From assembly GCF_003544915.1 (NCBI RefSeq), contig NZ_CP032097.1, positions 2,418,001-2,482,000 of the forward strand: a stretch of DNA of 64,000 bases, given 5' to 3'. Source of the stretch: Arcobacter ellisii (lineage in GTDB: Bacteria; Campylobacterota; Campylobacteria; Campylobacterales; Arcobacteraceae). Below are positions 22,091-31,457 of the stretch, in pieces (the stretch's first letter is position 1; each line of letters starts with the position of its first letter). The translations under genes were made by a program, and so were the position numbers. The notes beneath the pieces were generated by a model that saw nothing but the letters and a program-made list of their open reading frames with translations, did no database searches and had not been told where the DNA came from.

Positions 22091-23283
22091 TTTAATTTTT
22101 TTATATAAACTACAAAAAGTTCTCTTTCATAATATTTTATAGTTATCTTTTCGTCATAATTATAAAAATCCTTCATTGATATGTAGTAATCTTCACCTTG
22201 GTTTATTCCATAAAATTTTAGTCTTAAAAGTAATTCATTATCTCCAGTTAAATTATCTATATTTCTACTTTTTAACTCTTTTGACAACTCTTTTATAAAA
22301 TGATATTGATAAACGAAATGTTTTGTTTGATTTGGTAATAAGATATATAATGGTTTATTTACAAATGTGAATATTACATTTAAAGATAACATTCCTATGA
22401 TTAAAATTGCCAATATATTATATATTTTTCTAAACTCTTTTAATCTTACCCTATAAGAGTGTAAAAAAGTTTTTAACATCAAAGGAATTGATATTACTAC
22501 AAAAGGTGCGAAATCTTCAATATAAACCCTTTGTCTAAAAGAGATAATTACAGATAACAATAAAGCTGTTATTGAAATATACCAAGCTAAACTTCTCTCT
22601 TTTTGGATTCCTGCTCTATACATTGTATATATAAAATATAAAAAAAGAATAGGTGAAAATATAGTTGCATAAATTGCAACAGTATCTACCAAAAATCCTT
22701 TTGGTTTTCCATCAGTAGAAAAACCATAAATATACATAGAAAGAACAAATAGTATTAATGAAAAATATAAAAGTTTTTTATCCTTTTCTTTTAATGAAAA
22801 GAAAAACAGCGCTAAATATAAAATTGCAAATGAATTATCAATTATAAAAAATATAATTAATAGTATATAAGAGTGAGTTTTGTATTTATTATAATGATAT
22901 ACATATAATAATGTACAAAATGTTACTATGATTGCACTATTAACTAATAATGAAGCACTAAGAACTCCAGGTAACATCATAAAAATCAATATACCAATAA
23001 ACCTATCTTTTTCATATTTAAAATAGTTTTCAGTAATTTTGTACATTAAAATTACACTAAAAAAATAAAAAAGTATAAAAGGTAATCTTAGTGCAATATC
23101 ATTTTGACCAAAAAAATAGATTGATGTATTTGTAATAATTGTTAGAATTGAATTATTTACAAATACATTTAAAGCTTCTTTATATGAAATACTAAGAGAT
23201 AAATCTGCTTTTAATATTAAAACACCTACTAATATAAATAAAAGAGTGTAAAAATAGTAGCTATATTTACCAGTAGCTGTCAT
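22087..23283 (-). CDS. GT39/ArnT-like polytopic membrane protein (probable glycosyltransferase)
   Basis: A 398-residue protein with about ten hydrophobic helices. The first loop, after helix 1, contains SLSISYKEALNVF, then FFGQNDIALRLPFILFY. The latter matches the region after the first loop in GT-C enzymes of the dolichyl-P-mannose mannosyltransferase / ArnT type. The usual acidic pair in loop 1 is not obvious, so catalytic activity is unproven. It lies 5 bases after trpG and overlaps the pseudopilin gene, suggesting a three-gene transcript. Confidence 0.6.
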   Translation of the reverse strand: MTATGKYSYYFYTLLFILVGVLILKADLSLSISYKEALNVFVNNSILTIITNTSIYFFGQNDIALRLPFILFYFFSVILMYKITENYFKYEKDRFIGILIFMMLPGVLSASLLVNSAIIVTFCTLLYVYHYNKYKTHSYILLIIFFIIDNSFAILYLALFFFSLKEKDKKLLYFSLILFVLSMYIYGFSTDGKPKGFLVDTVAIYATIFSPILFLYFIYTMYRAGIQKERSLAWYISITALLLSVIISFRQRVYIEDFAPFVVISIPLMLKTFLHSYRVRLKEFRKIYNILAILIIGMLSLNVIFTFVNKPLYILLPNQTKHFVYQYHFIKELSKELKSRNIDNLTGDNELLLRLKFYGINQGEDYYISMKDFYNYDEKITIKYYERELFVVYIKKLK

Positions 23284-23288
23284 AATAT

Positions 23289-23858
23289 TTATAATTTTAA
23301 GAAATTGTCAATTATTTTATATCCATGTTCACTCATAATTGATTCAGGGTGAAATTGGACACCATAAATTTGTTTATCTTTTATTTCTAAAGACATAATT
23401 TCATTATCATCTTCACTATGAGAAGTCACAATTATATCTTCTGGAAGATTCTCTTTTGAAACAATTAAAGAGTGATATCTAGTTTGTGTAAACTCTTTTG
23501 GAAGTCCATCAAAAATTTTTGTATCTTTATCTACTTTTATTAATGAAGTTTTTCCATGCATCATATTTTTTGCTCGCACAACATTCGCTCCAAAAACTTG
23601 TCCTATTGCTTGATGACCTAAACAAATTCCAAAAATTGGTTTTTTACCAGCAAAATATTTTATAACATCCAAACAAACACCTGCATCATTTGGTGTTGCT
23701 GGACCTGGAGAGATTATAATTTTTTCAGGATTTAAAGCTTCTATTTCTTCAATGCTTAATTCATCATTTCTAATAATTTTTAAATCTGCACCTAATTCTA
23801 AACAATATTGAACTATATTGTAAGTAAATGAATCATAATTATCAATCATTAAAATCAT
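23289..23858 (-). CDS. trpG: Anthranilate/aminodeoxychorismate synthase glutaminase subunit
   Basis: Class I glutamine amidotransferase of 189 residues that supplies ammonia to chorismate-using synthases. It starts MILMIDNYDSFTYNIVQY. The nucleophile lies in GICLGHQAIG (Cys near 79), and the His-Glu of the triad in VQFHPES near the C-terminus. The sequence cannot separate TrpG from PabA, which are often the same protein serving tryptophan and folate. No trpE or pabB is adjacent, and it leads a transcript with two unrelated envelope genes. Confidence 0.85.
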   Translation of the reverse strand: MILMIDNYDSFTYNIVQYCLELGADLKIIRNDELSIEEIEALNPEKIIISPGPATPNDAGVCLDVIKYFAGKKPIFGICLGHQAIGQVFGANVVRAKNMMHGKTSLIKVDKDTKIFDGLPKEFTQTRYHSLIVSKENLPEDIIVTSHSEDDNEIMSLEIKDKQIYGVQFHPESIMSEHGYKIIDNFLKL

Positions 23859-23940
23859 ATTTTATCTATTCCTAATTTTCTAATTTAGCTTATTATAACT
23901 ATAATATGATTTGTTTATCTTAAAATCAAATTTTTTCTAT

Positions 23941-24012
23941 TTTATGATAATCATTCTTAGTATTAAGAAAACTTGAAGTTTTAAAAGATTATCATTTCAA
24001 TAATAATTATTA
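23941..24012 (+). promoter_or_regulatory. Fur-like operator region upstream of the iron importer
   Basis: Two GATWATCATT strings occur (GATAATCATT from 23945, GATTATCATT from 23987), with a dyad TTCTTA-GTAT-TAAGAA at 23954-23969 and AATAATTATT near 24001. They resemble the Fur consensus GATAATGATAATCATTATC in half-site content. Position directly before a ferric-iron binding-protein gene supports iron repression. Match is by eye. Confidence 0.55.
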
Positions 24013-24033
24013 ATATACAAAAGAGGATTTAAT

Positions 24034-25041
24034 ATGATTAAAAAGATAGCACTTAGTGTAGTGGTTTTAGCAAGTTCTTTGTTTGCTGCAAATGAGGTAA
24101 ATGTTTATTCACAAAGACATTATGACTCTGATAAAATCTTATTTAAAGAGTTTGAAGAAAAAACAGGTATCAAAGTAAATGTTGTTACAGCAAAAGCTGA
24201 AGAGCTTGTTTCAAAATTAGCAATTGAAGGGGCTAATACACCTGCTGATGTATTAATAACTGCTGATATTGGAAATCTATATGATGCAAAGGTTAGAAAA
24301 TTATTACAACCTATAAAATCAAAAACTTTAGAAGAAAATATTCCATCTAATTTAAGAGACCCAGATAATAATTGGTTTGCATTAACAAAAAGAGCAAGAG
24401 TTTTTGTTTATAATCCAAAAACTGTTAATCCAGCTGATTTAAGTGATTATTTAAGTCTTGCAGATCCTAAATTTAAAAACAAAGTTATAACTAGATCTTC
24501 AACAAGTGCATATAATAAATCTTTATTAGCATCAATTGTTGCAAACAATGGGGAAGAAAAAGCTTTAGCTTTTGCAAAAGGTTTAGTTTCTAATTTACCA
24601 TATAGCCCAAAAGGTGGAGATAGAGACCAAATTAGAGCAGTTGCTGCTGGTGATGCTGATATTGCTATTGTAAATACTTATTATCTTGGAGTTATGTTGA
24701 ATAGTGAAGATAAAAAAGATTCAGAAATTGCAAAAAGTTTAAAAATCTTTTTCCCAGCACAAAATACAACTGGAACTCATATGAATATTTCTGGTGGTGG
24801 AGTTACTAATTTTGCATCAAATAAAGAGAATGCTATTAAATTATTAGAATTCTTAAGTTCAGTAAAAGCTCAAGAAATTTTTGCAGAAGCAAATCAAGAG
24901 TTTCCAGCAAATCCAAATGCAAAATCTTCAGAAACAGTTAGTTCATGGGGAAAATTTAAAGAAGATACTATATCATTAAACGAAGTTGGAAAATATACTA
25001 GAAAAGCTGTAGAAATAGCGACAGAGGCAGATTGGAAATAA
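24034..25041 (+). CDS. Ferric-iron ABC transporter, periplasmic binding protein
   Basis: FbpA/FutA-type protein of 335 residues that binds Fe3+ in the periplasm and delivers it to the membrane complex. An N-terminal signal peptide (IKKIALSVVVLASSLFAA) is followed by NEVNVYSQRHYDSDK, typical of the family. NTYYLGVML holds the adjacent tyrosines that bind iron. NISGGGVTNFASNKENA and a C-terminal SSWGKFKEDT also fit. It is the first gene of an fbpABC-like operon, preceded by an AGAGGA ribosome site and Fur-like sites. Confidence 0.92.
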   Translation: MIKKIALSVVVLASSLFAANEVNVYSQRHYDSDKILFKEFEEKTGIKVNVVTAKAEELVSKLAIEGANTPADVLITADIGNLYDAKVRKLLQPIKSKTLEENIPSNLRDPDNNWFALTKRARVFVYNPKTVNPADLSDYLSLADPKFKNKVITRSSTSAYNKSLLASIVANNGEEKALAFAKGLVSNLPYSPKGGDRDQIRAVAAGDADIAIVNTYYLGVMLNSEDKKDSEIAKSLKIFFPAQNTTGTHMNISGGGVTNFASNKENAIKLLEFLSSVKAQEIFAEANQEFPANPNAKSSETVSSWGKFKEDTISLNEVGKYTRKAVEIATEADWK

Positions 25042-26600
25042 AAAGACTTAAATATTACATAGCACCAATTATTGGGCTATGTATATCATTACCTATATTA
25101 GCATTATTAGTTTATTTCGTACTAGAAGGAAGTTTTAACTTTGATTTCTTATTTAGTAAAGTTTTAACTCAATACATTAATAATACTACTATTTTAGTTT
25201 TAGGAACTTTTTTTCTTGTTGTTTTATTAGGAACAACAAGCTCTTATTTAAGTGCTAGATTTGAATATTTTGGAGATAAACTTTTTTCTATTTTATTCGT
25301 CCTTCCACTTGCATTTCCAGCATATATTTTAGGTTACACTTATGTAGGTTTTTTTGAATATAGGGGAATATTATCAGAAATTGTTGGAAGTACTCAAGCA
25401 AGAGTTGATATTTTGAATATGCCAGGAGTAATATTTATTTTTGGTATTGCAATGTTTCCTTATGTTTATATATTAGCAAGAGTATCTTTCTCTTCAATTT
25501 CATCAACTGTTAGTGAACTTATATCTTTACATAAAATCAATCCAATAAAAGCCTTTTTTACAGTCTATTTACCTTTAGCATATCCTGCTATTTTTGCAGG
25601 AAGTATACTTGCAATTATGGAAACACTGAGTGATTATGGAACTGTTTTATATTTTGGTATTGATACATTTAGTGTTGGAATATTTAAAAGTTGGTTTGGA
25701 TATGGAGATTTTATGCAATCAATTAATGTTGCAATAATCTTATTAGTTTTTGTTTTTGGTATTTTATGGACAGAAAGTTTAATTAGAAAAAAATATAGAT
25801 TTATTAGTTCAACTTTTAGTGGAAAAAAATCTGAAAAAATCAAATTAAAAGGTAAATACAATTTTATTGCATTTTTTATCTCTTTTTTTATTTCAACAAT
25901 TTCATTATTTATTCCAACTTTAGTTTTAATCTATTGGTTTATTCTTGATATTGAAAATTTAGATTTTAGTCTATTTAGTTATTTATACAATACTTTAACT
26001 CTAAATATAATTTCTTCAATAATAATTATATTTTTATCATTTTTTGTAATTTATATGCTTAGATTTTATCCTTCAAAAATTGGAAATTTTACACATAAAC
26101 TATCAATTTTAGGCTACTCAATTCCAGGAGCTGTTGTTGGTGTTGGATTATTAGTTATTAGTAGTTCAATAGACAATACACTTGGTTACGTACTTCTTGG
26201 CGGAACATTTTTTATGCTTATATTTGCATATGCAACAAGATATTTTGCTTCAAGTATTGGTTCTATAGAAAATGGTTTTAGTAAAATTGATACAACTATT
26301 GATGATGCTAGTAAAATTTTTGGGAAAAGTGAATTTTATAATATAATCAACGTTTATTTGCCATTAATGAAACCTTATATTATAAGTGGATTTTTAATAC
26401 TTTATATTGATATAGCAAAAGAGTTACCAGCTACACTTATTTTAAGACCTTTTAATTTTGATACTTTGGCTATTAGAATATATGAACTTGCAAGTAATGA
26501 AATGCTTTATAAAGTTGGTTTTCCATCTCTTGTACTTGTACTAACAACAGCTATTGCTGTATTACTTTTAAACTCTAAATTTGTGAGAAGAAAAATATGA
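25032..26600 (+). CDS. Ferric-iron ABC transporter permease (fused double permease)
   Basis: A 522-residue inner-membrane protein with about twelve helices in two homologous halves, as in FbpB. Each half has an EAA-type loop (LISLHKINPIKAFFTVYLPLAYPAIFAG and DDASKIFGKSEFYNIINVYLPLMKP), which docks the ATPase. The start is TTG at 25032 inside the end of the binding-protein gene, with AGAGG upstream; there is no nearby ATG. Its stop overlaps the ATPase start by 4 bases. Confidence 0.92.
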   Translation: MEIKRLKYYIAPIIGLCISLPILALLVYFVLEGSFNFDFLFSKVLTQYINNTTILVLGTFFLVVLLGTTSSYLSARFEYFGDKLFSILFVLPLAFPAYILGYTYVGFFEYRGILSEIVGSTQARVDILNMPGVIFIFGIAMFPYVYILARVSFSSISSTVSELISLHKINPIKAFFTVYLPLAYPAIFAGSILAIMETLSDYGTVLYFGIDTFSVGIFKSWFGYGDFMQSINVAIILLVFVFGILWTESLIRKKYRFISSTFSGKKSEKIKLKGKYNFIAFFISFFISTISLFIPTLVLIYWFILDIENLDFSLFSYLYNTLTLNIISSIIIIFLSFFVIYMLRFYPSKIGNFTHKLSILGYSIPGAVVGVGLLVISSSIDNTLGYVLLGGTFFMLIFAYATRYFASSIGSIENGFSKIDTTIDDASKIFGKSEFYNIINVYLPLMKPYIISGFLILYIDIAKELPATLILRPFNFDTLAIRIYELASNEMLYKVGFPSLVLVLTTAIAVLLLNSKFVRRKI

Positions 26601-27529
26601 ATGAAATAGTTCAAACAAAAAATTTACATAAAATTTTCTGTAAAGGAAATATTTGTGTTGCAAATAAAATTGATTTATCAATTAATGAAGGTGAAATTTT
26701 TACCATCTTAGGAAAAAGCGGAAGTGGTAAAACAACTTTTTTAAGAATGATTGCTGGACTTGAAACTCCTGATGATGGAGAAATATTTATTGATAATAAA
26801 TTAGTTTTTTCAAAAAATACAAATCTTGAACCAAAACAAAGAGAAGTTGCAGTTGTATTTCAAAACTATGCACTTTTACCACACCTTACAATTGCTTCAA
26901 ATATTACCTTTGGAAGTGATGCTTCAAAAGAGATTTTAGAAGAAGTTTTAGAAAAAACAAAACTAAAAGGACAAGAAAATAAATTTCCTCATGAATTAAG
27001 TGGTGGACAACAGCAACGTGTTGCACTTGCTCGTGCAATTATAAATAAACCTAAAATTCTACTTTTAGATGAACCTTTAAGTAATGTTGATACAGAATTA
27101 AGAACTCATTTAAGAATTGAATTAAAAGAGATGATTAAAGCTTTTAATATTACAGCACTATTTATAACACATGATAAAGAAGATGCTTTTTATCTTTCAG
27201 ATAGAATTGCAATTATGCATGAAGGAAATATTTTACAAATTGGAACTGCAAAAGAGATTTATCATCATCCAAATGATTTATATTGTGCAAACTTTTTAGG
27301 AAAAATGACTGAGATTTCAAAAAATTCATATATAAGACCTGAACATATTGAAATTTGTGAAAATGGTGAATTTGAAGCTACAATAAAAGATATTATTTTT
27401 TATGGAAGTTTTTATGAAATAAAAATCTCTTCAAAAGAAAAAGAGTTATTTGTACACAGTTTTGATGACCATCTTCAAATTGGTCAAAAAATAAAATATA
27501 AATTAAATGGTGATATTTTAAAATTTTAA
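26597..27529 (+). CDS. Ferric-iron ABC transporter ATP-binding protein
   Basis: FbpC-like ATPase of 310 residues. Walker A is GKSGSGKTT, the Q-loop VFQNYALLPH, the signature LSGGQQQR, Walker B LLLDEPLSNVD and the switch His FITHDKEDA. A C-terminal TOBE-like regulatory domain follows (YIRPEHIEICENGEF...). It powers iron uptake with the two preceding genes and overlaps the permease by 4 bases. Confidence 0.92.
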   Translation: MNEIVQTKNLHKIFCKGNICVANKIDLSINEGEIFTILGKSGSGKTTFLRMIAGLETPDDGEIFIDNKLVFSKNTNLEPKQREVAVVFQNYALLPHLTIASNITFGSDASKEILEEVLEKTKLKGQENKFPHELSGGQQQRVALARAIINKPKILLLDEPLSNVDTELRTHLRIELKEMIKAFNITALFITHDKEDAFYLSDRIAIMHEGNILQIGTAKEIYHHPNDLYCANFLGKMTEISKNSYIRPEHIEICENGEFEATIKDIIFYGSFYEIKISSKEKELFVHSFDDHLQIGQKIKYKLNGDILKF

Positions 27530-27576
27530 TTGACATAAAATAATAAATTTATTTTTTATATTGTAGAATCCATTCT

Positions 27577-29859
27577 ATGATTATTAAAAAATTACTTATT
27601 ATTTTATTATTGTTAATTTCAAGTCTATTTTCTACTGAAAATAAGAAAATCACTCTATATCTTGATTGGTTAAATCAATTCCAATTTGCAGGTTATTATA
27701 TTGCAAAAGAGAAAGGTTTTTATAGTAATTATGGCTTAGATGTAGATATTATTGAGTTTAATCAAAACAGTAATATTACAAATGAAGTAATAAAAAAACC
27801 TAATAGTTATGGTATTGGAAAAGCCTCTTTAATTATTGATAAATATGATGGAAATGATATTATTTTATTATCAAGTGTATTTCAAAACTCTCCTTTAGTT
27901 CTAATAAGCCTAGAAAAATCAAATATAAAAACTCCTAAAGATTTAAAAAATCGCAAGATTATGATTACAAATGATGCAAAAGAAGCTGCTGCTTTAAAAA
28001 CTTTGATTACTTCACAAGGAGTAAGTCAAGATGATTTAATAATTCAAGAGCACACTTTTAAAATCGAAGATTTAATATCAGGGAAAACCGAAGTTATGGC
28101 ATCTTATTTATCTAACGAGCCATACATATTAGAGAGCAAAAAAATACCATACAATATAATAAATCCAAATGATTATAATTTTAATTTTTACGAAGGTATT
28201 TTATTTACCTCTTTAAATGAGCTATTAACAAATCCAACTAGAGTACAAAATTTTAATGAAGCTTCTTTAAAAGGTTGGAGTTATGCTTTTAAAAATATTG
28301 AAGAGACTGCAAAATTAATTTATGAAAAATATAACACTCAAAATAAAACTCTTGAAGCTTTAATTTACGAAGGAAATGTTTTAAAAAAATTATCTAAATT
28401 TGATAATGGAAATTTAGGAGAAATAAATCCAGAAAAAATTGATGAAATAAAAAGATTTTATAATTTTTTAGGATTGAATAAAAACAATAATATATTTGAT
28501 ACAAATTCAATTATTTTAAACAAAACAGAAGTTATTTTTAATAAAGAGAAATTAAATTATTTAGAAAATAATCATTTTACTCTTTTAGTTGAAGATAATA
28601 AAATTCCTTTCTCTTTTAAACTAACAAATCAATTTAAAGGCATAGAAATTGATTTTTGGAATCTAATTTCAGAAAAATTAAACAAACCATTTAATATTGA
28701 AGAAACAATAGATAATAAAATGTTTAATATATTTTCAAATACAGTAAAGGCTAAATTTATATATAGTTATGAAGGAAATGATAAAAATAACAATTATATT
28801 TTAAGTAAACCAATTTCTCAAATTAATCTTGCTATTGCTACAAAAAATGATAAAAATTTTATAAATGATTTATCAATATTATCAAATAAAAAGATTGCTG
28901 TTTTAGATAAACTAAATATAAAAAATCTATTAGAAAAAGATTTCCCAAATATTCACTTTATAGAAGTAAATTCTGTAGAAAATGGCTTTTATAAATTAAA
29001 AAATAATGAGGCTTATGGCTTTATTGATAATATTTACTCATTAACTCATTATATAAATAAAAATCATTTATCTAATATAAAAATCAATTCAACTATTGAT
29101 TATTCTTTAAATATGTATTTACAAAGTGAAAAGAAAGATTATAAATTTGTAGATTTAATAAATAGTGCTATAAATAGAATTACAAAAGATGAAGAAAAAA
29201 TAATATTAAATAACTATCAACAAATTTTGTACCATGATAGAATCAATTATATTCAATTTTTAAAATACATTTTACCTCTAATTTTGTTATTACTTATCTT
29301 TGTAATTTTTAATATAAAATTAAAAAAAGAGATTCATAGAAGAAAAGAAGTTGAAGCCGAATTATTAAAACTTGCCAATAAAGATAGTTTAACAAATATT
29401 TTCAATAGAAGAAAAATTGAAGAGATTTGTGAAAAAGAGTTAATAAGAAGCAAAAGATATGGTACTCATTTTTCTATCATATTTTTTGACCTAAATGATT
29501 TCAAAATTATAAATGATAAACTTGGACATCATATTGGAGATGAAGTATTAACAAAAGTTACCCAAACTATAAATAACAATATAAGAGAAAGCGATAGTTT
29601 TGGAAGATGGGGAGGAGATGAATTTTTAATTGTACTTCCTCAAACAAATGAAAATCAAGCAAAAGCTATGATTTTAACATTAGAAAAAAATATAAATGAT
29701 TTGACTTTTGATGTAAACAGTGAATTAAAAATAAGTTGTAGTTTTGGTATAAGTGAATATGAAAAAGGTGATACCCTTGATTCTTTACTTAAAAAAGCAG
29801 ATAAATCAATGTACACAACTAAAGCATTATATAAACAAGAGCTAAGTAAAAAAACTTAG
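27577..29859 (+). CDS. Diguanylate cyclase with tandem periplasmic NMT1/ThiY-like and SBP3-like sensor domains
   Basis: Membrane-bound diguanylate cyclase of 760 residues. A signal or anchor helix (1-18) is followed by an NMT1/THI5-like domain at about 22-250 (ITLYLDWLNQFQFAGYYIAKEKGFY). A second binding-protein-like domain (family 3 type) spans about 335-555, a membrane helix about 568-590 and GGDEF 605-755. The GGDEF motif is intact (GRWGGDEFLIVLP) and the inhibitory-site RESD lies five residues before it. It is expected to sense a small periplasmic ligand, perhaps a pyrimidine or amino acid (inference), and make c-di-GMP. It stands 47 bases after the iron operon. Confidence 0.85.
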   Translation: MIIKKLLIILLLLISSLFSTENKKITLYLDWLNQFQFAGYYIAKEKGFYSNYGLDVDIIEFNQNSNITNEVIKKPNSYGIGKASLIIDKYDGNDIILLSSVFQNSPLVLISLEKSNIKTPKDLKNRKIMITNDAKEAAALKTLITSQGVSQDDLIIQEHTFKIEDLISGKTEVMASYLSNEPYILESKKIPYNIINPNDYNFNFYEGILFTSLNELLTNPTRVQNFNEASLKGWSYAFKNIEETAKLIYEKYNTQNKTLEALIYEGNVLKKLSKFDNGNLGEINPEKIDEIKRFYNFLGLNKNNNIFDTNSIILNKTEVIFNKEKLNYLENNHFTLLVEDNKIPFSFKLTNQFKGIEIDFWNLISEKLNKPFNIEETIDNKMFNIFSNTVKAKFIYSYEGNDKNNNYILSKPISQINLAIATKNDKNFINDLSILSNKKIAVLDKLNIKNLLEKDFPNIHFIEVNSVENGFYKLKNNEAYGFIDNIYSLTHYINKNHLSNIKINSTIDYSLNMYLQSEKKDYKFVDLINSAINRITKDEEKIILNNYQQILYHDRINYIQFLKYILPLILLLLIFVIFNIKLKKEIHRRKEVEAELLKLANKDSLTNIFNRRKIEEICEKELIRSKRYGTHFSIIFFDLNDFKIINDKLGHHIGDEVLTKVTQTINNNIRESDSFGRWGGDEFLIVLPQTNENQAKAMILTLEKNINDLTFDVNSELKISCSFGISEYEKGDTLDSLLKKADKSMYTTKALYKQELSKKT

Positions 29860-29870
29860 CTTATGTTTTA

Positions 29871-31457
29871 TTATTCAGAATCTTCTACAGCTCCAACTGG
29901 CTCAATTACAGCTAAATAATCTTTAAATCTTTTTTGACCTAAATTATCAGCTTTATAATCATTAATTAGTTTTTCAATATAATCAACTACCCCTGTAGCT
30001 GGAACTTTTACTCCAATTTTTCTTGAAAGTCTACTTTTACTTGTCCCTTCTAAATTTCCACCAAGTAAAACTTCATAACCTTCAACTCTTTCACCTTCAT
30101 GTCTTATCATTCCACCAACAAATCCAATATCAGAAATTTGTGGTTGAGAACATCCATTTCCACATCCTGAAAATGAAATAGTCACATCTTCTGTAAATTC
30201 TGGGAATCTATTTTCAATTTCAACAACAACTTTTTTTGCAAACTCTTTTGTTTCTGTAATTCCAAATTTACAGAATTCTTTTCCTGTACAAGATTGTAAT
30301 CTCGCTCTAAAAGGAGTTGGTTGATATGGATATCCTAAAGCAACAAACTCATCTGCTAAAGCTTGAACTACCTCATCTTTTACACCATAAACAACAAAAT
30401 TTTGAGTTGCAGTTAAAGCTAAACCTTCTGCATTATATTTTTCACAAATTTCTGCCATTTTTGCAAAGTCAGTTCCAGGAACTCTTCCTGAATTTGTTGC
30501 AAATCCAACATAAGAGTATCCCTTTTGTTTTGATTTATTAATTCCAAAATGATTTCTATTTTCAAATGAAGCAATTTTTGGTTCAACTAAACCTTCTTGT
30601 AATTTATAACCAATTACCTTTTCAATTTCATCAACGAATTTTTCAATTCCCCAATCATTTAATAAGTGTCTAACCCTTGCTTTATTTCTATTATCTCTAT
30701 TTCCATTATCTCTAAAAATTTCAGCACAAGCAACTGCCACATCTAAAACTTGCTCAGGTTTTACATATCTTGAAGCTCTTGTAGCTATTTGTTTTGATTT
30801 TGATAAACCACCACCAATTGTTAAATCAAATAATACTTCGCTATTATCAGCTTTAAACGCTGTAAAAGCAACATCTTGGATTTCATGAGCTGCACAATGG
30901 CATTTACATCCACTAATACCTATTTTATATTTTCTTGGGAAATTACAAAATCTATCATCATTTTTATCAAAATAAGTATCTACTTGTTTTACAAGTTCTC
31001 TCACATCATAAATTTCACCCTCATCAACTCCACTAACTGGACAAGTCATAATTGGTCTTGGTCCATCTCCTGAAGCCATTCTTGAAGTTAAACCTACACT
31101 TTGTAATAAATCAAAAATTGCTGGCATATCTTTAATTTGGATATAGTGAAATTGAACATTCTGTCTTGTTGTAAAATCAACTAATCCTTGAGCATATTCA
31201 AGACCAATTTTTGCCATAACTTTTAGTTGAGCTAAATTCATTTTAGTATCAACTAATTTTATTCTTTTCATAAAGTATTTTTTATCTTCTCTTCCATCAC
31301 TATTTACATGAGGATACATTCCATACCATTTTAATAAACCAATATATTCATCTTTTAAAGAAATGCCTTCATTTGCTTCTTTATAAATGTCTTCTATAAC
31401 TCTTAAAGGATTTCTTGAAGCTTTTAATTGCTCTAATGCAGATAACTCTTTTGCCAT
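29871..31457 (-). CDS. Siroheme-dependent nitrite/sulfite reductase
   Basis: A 528-residue protein of the ferredoxin-nitrite/sulfite reductase family, with two ferredoxin-like repeats and [4Fe-4S]-siroheme. The cluster cysteines are in CTGKEFC (C-x5-C) and CGNGC (C-x3-C). TRQNVQFHYIQIKDMP and MTCPVSG are siroheme-side motifs. The sequence after the first cysteine pair (KFGITETK) leans toward assimilatory nitrite reductase NirA rather than CysI, but this is uncertain. It is monocistronic here, convergent with the cyclase gene, with a 409-base upstream region. Confidence 0.85.
   Translation of the reverse strand: MAKELSALEQLKASRNPLRVIEDIYKEANEGISLKDEYIGLLKWYGMYPHVNSDGREDKKYFMKRIKLVDTKMNLAQLKVMAKIGLEYAQGLVDFTTRQNVQFHYIQIKDMPAIFDLLQSVGLTSRMASGDGPRPIMTCPVSGVDEGEIYDVRELVKQVDTYFDKNDDRFCNFPRKYKIGISGCKCHCAAHEIQDVAFTAFKADNSEVLFDLTIGGGLSKSKQIATRASRYVKPEQVLDVAVACAEIFRDNGNRDNRNKARVRHLLNDWGIEKFVDEIEKVIGYKLQEGLVEPKIASFENRNHFGINKSKQKGYSYVGFATNSGRVPGTDFAKMAEICEKYNAEGLALTATQNFVVYGVKDEVVQALADEFVALGYPYQPTPFRARLQSCTGKEFCKFGITETKEFAKKVVVEIENRFPEFTEDVTISFSGCGNGCSQPQISDIGFVGGMIRHEGERVEGYEVLLGGNLEGTSKSRLSRKIGVKVPATGVVDYIEKLINDYKADNLGQKRFKDYLAVIEPVGAVEDSE

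Noticed and set aside
29840-29861. Hairpin AGCTAAGT/ACTTAGCT between the cyclase and the reductase
   Set aside because: Only 8 bp and without a clear T-run on either strand; possible weak terminator but not supported enough to list.
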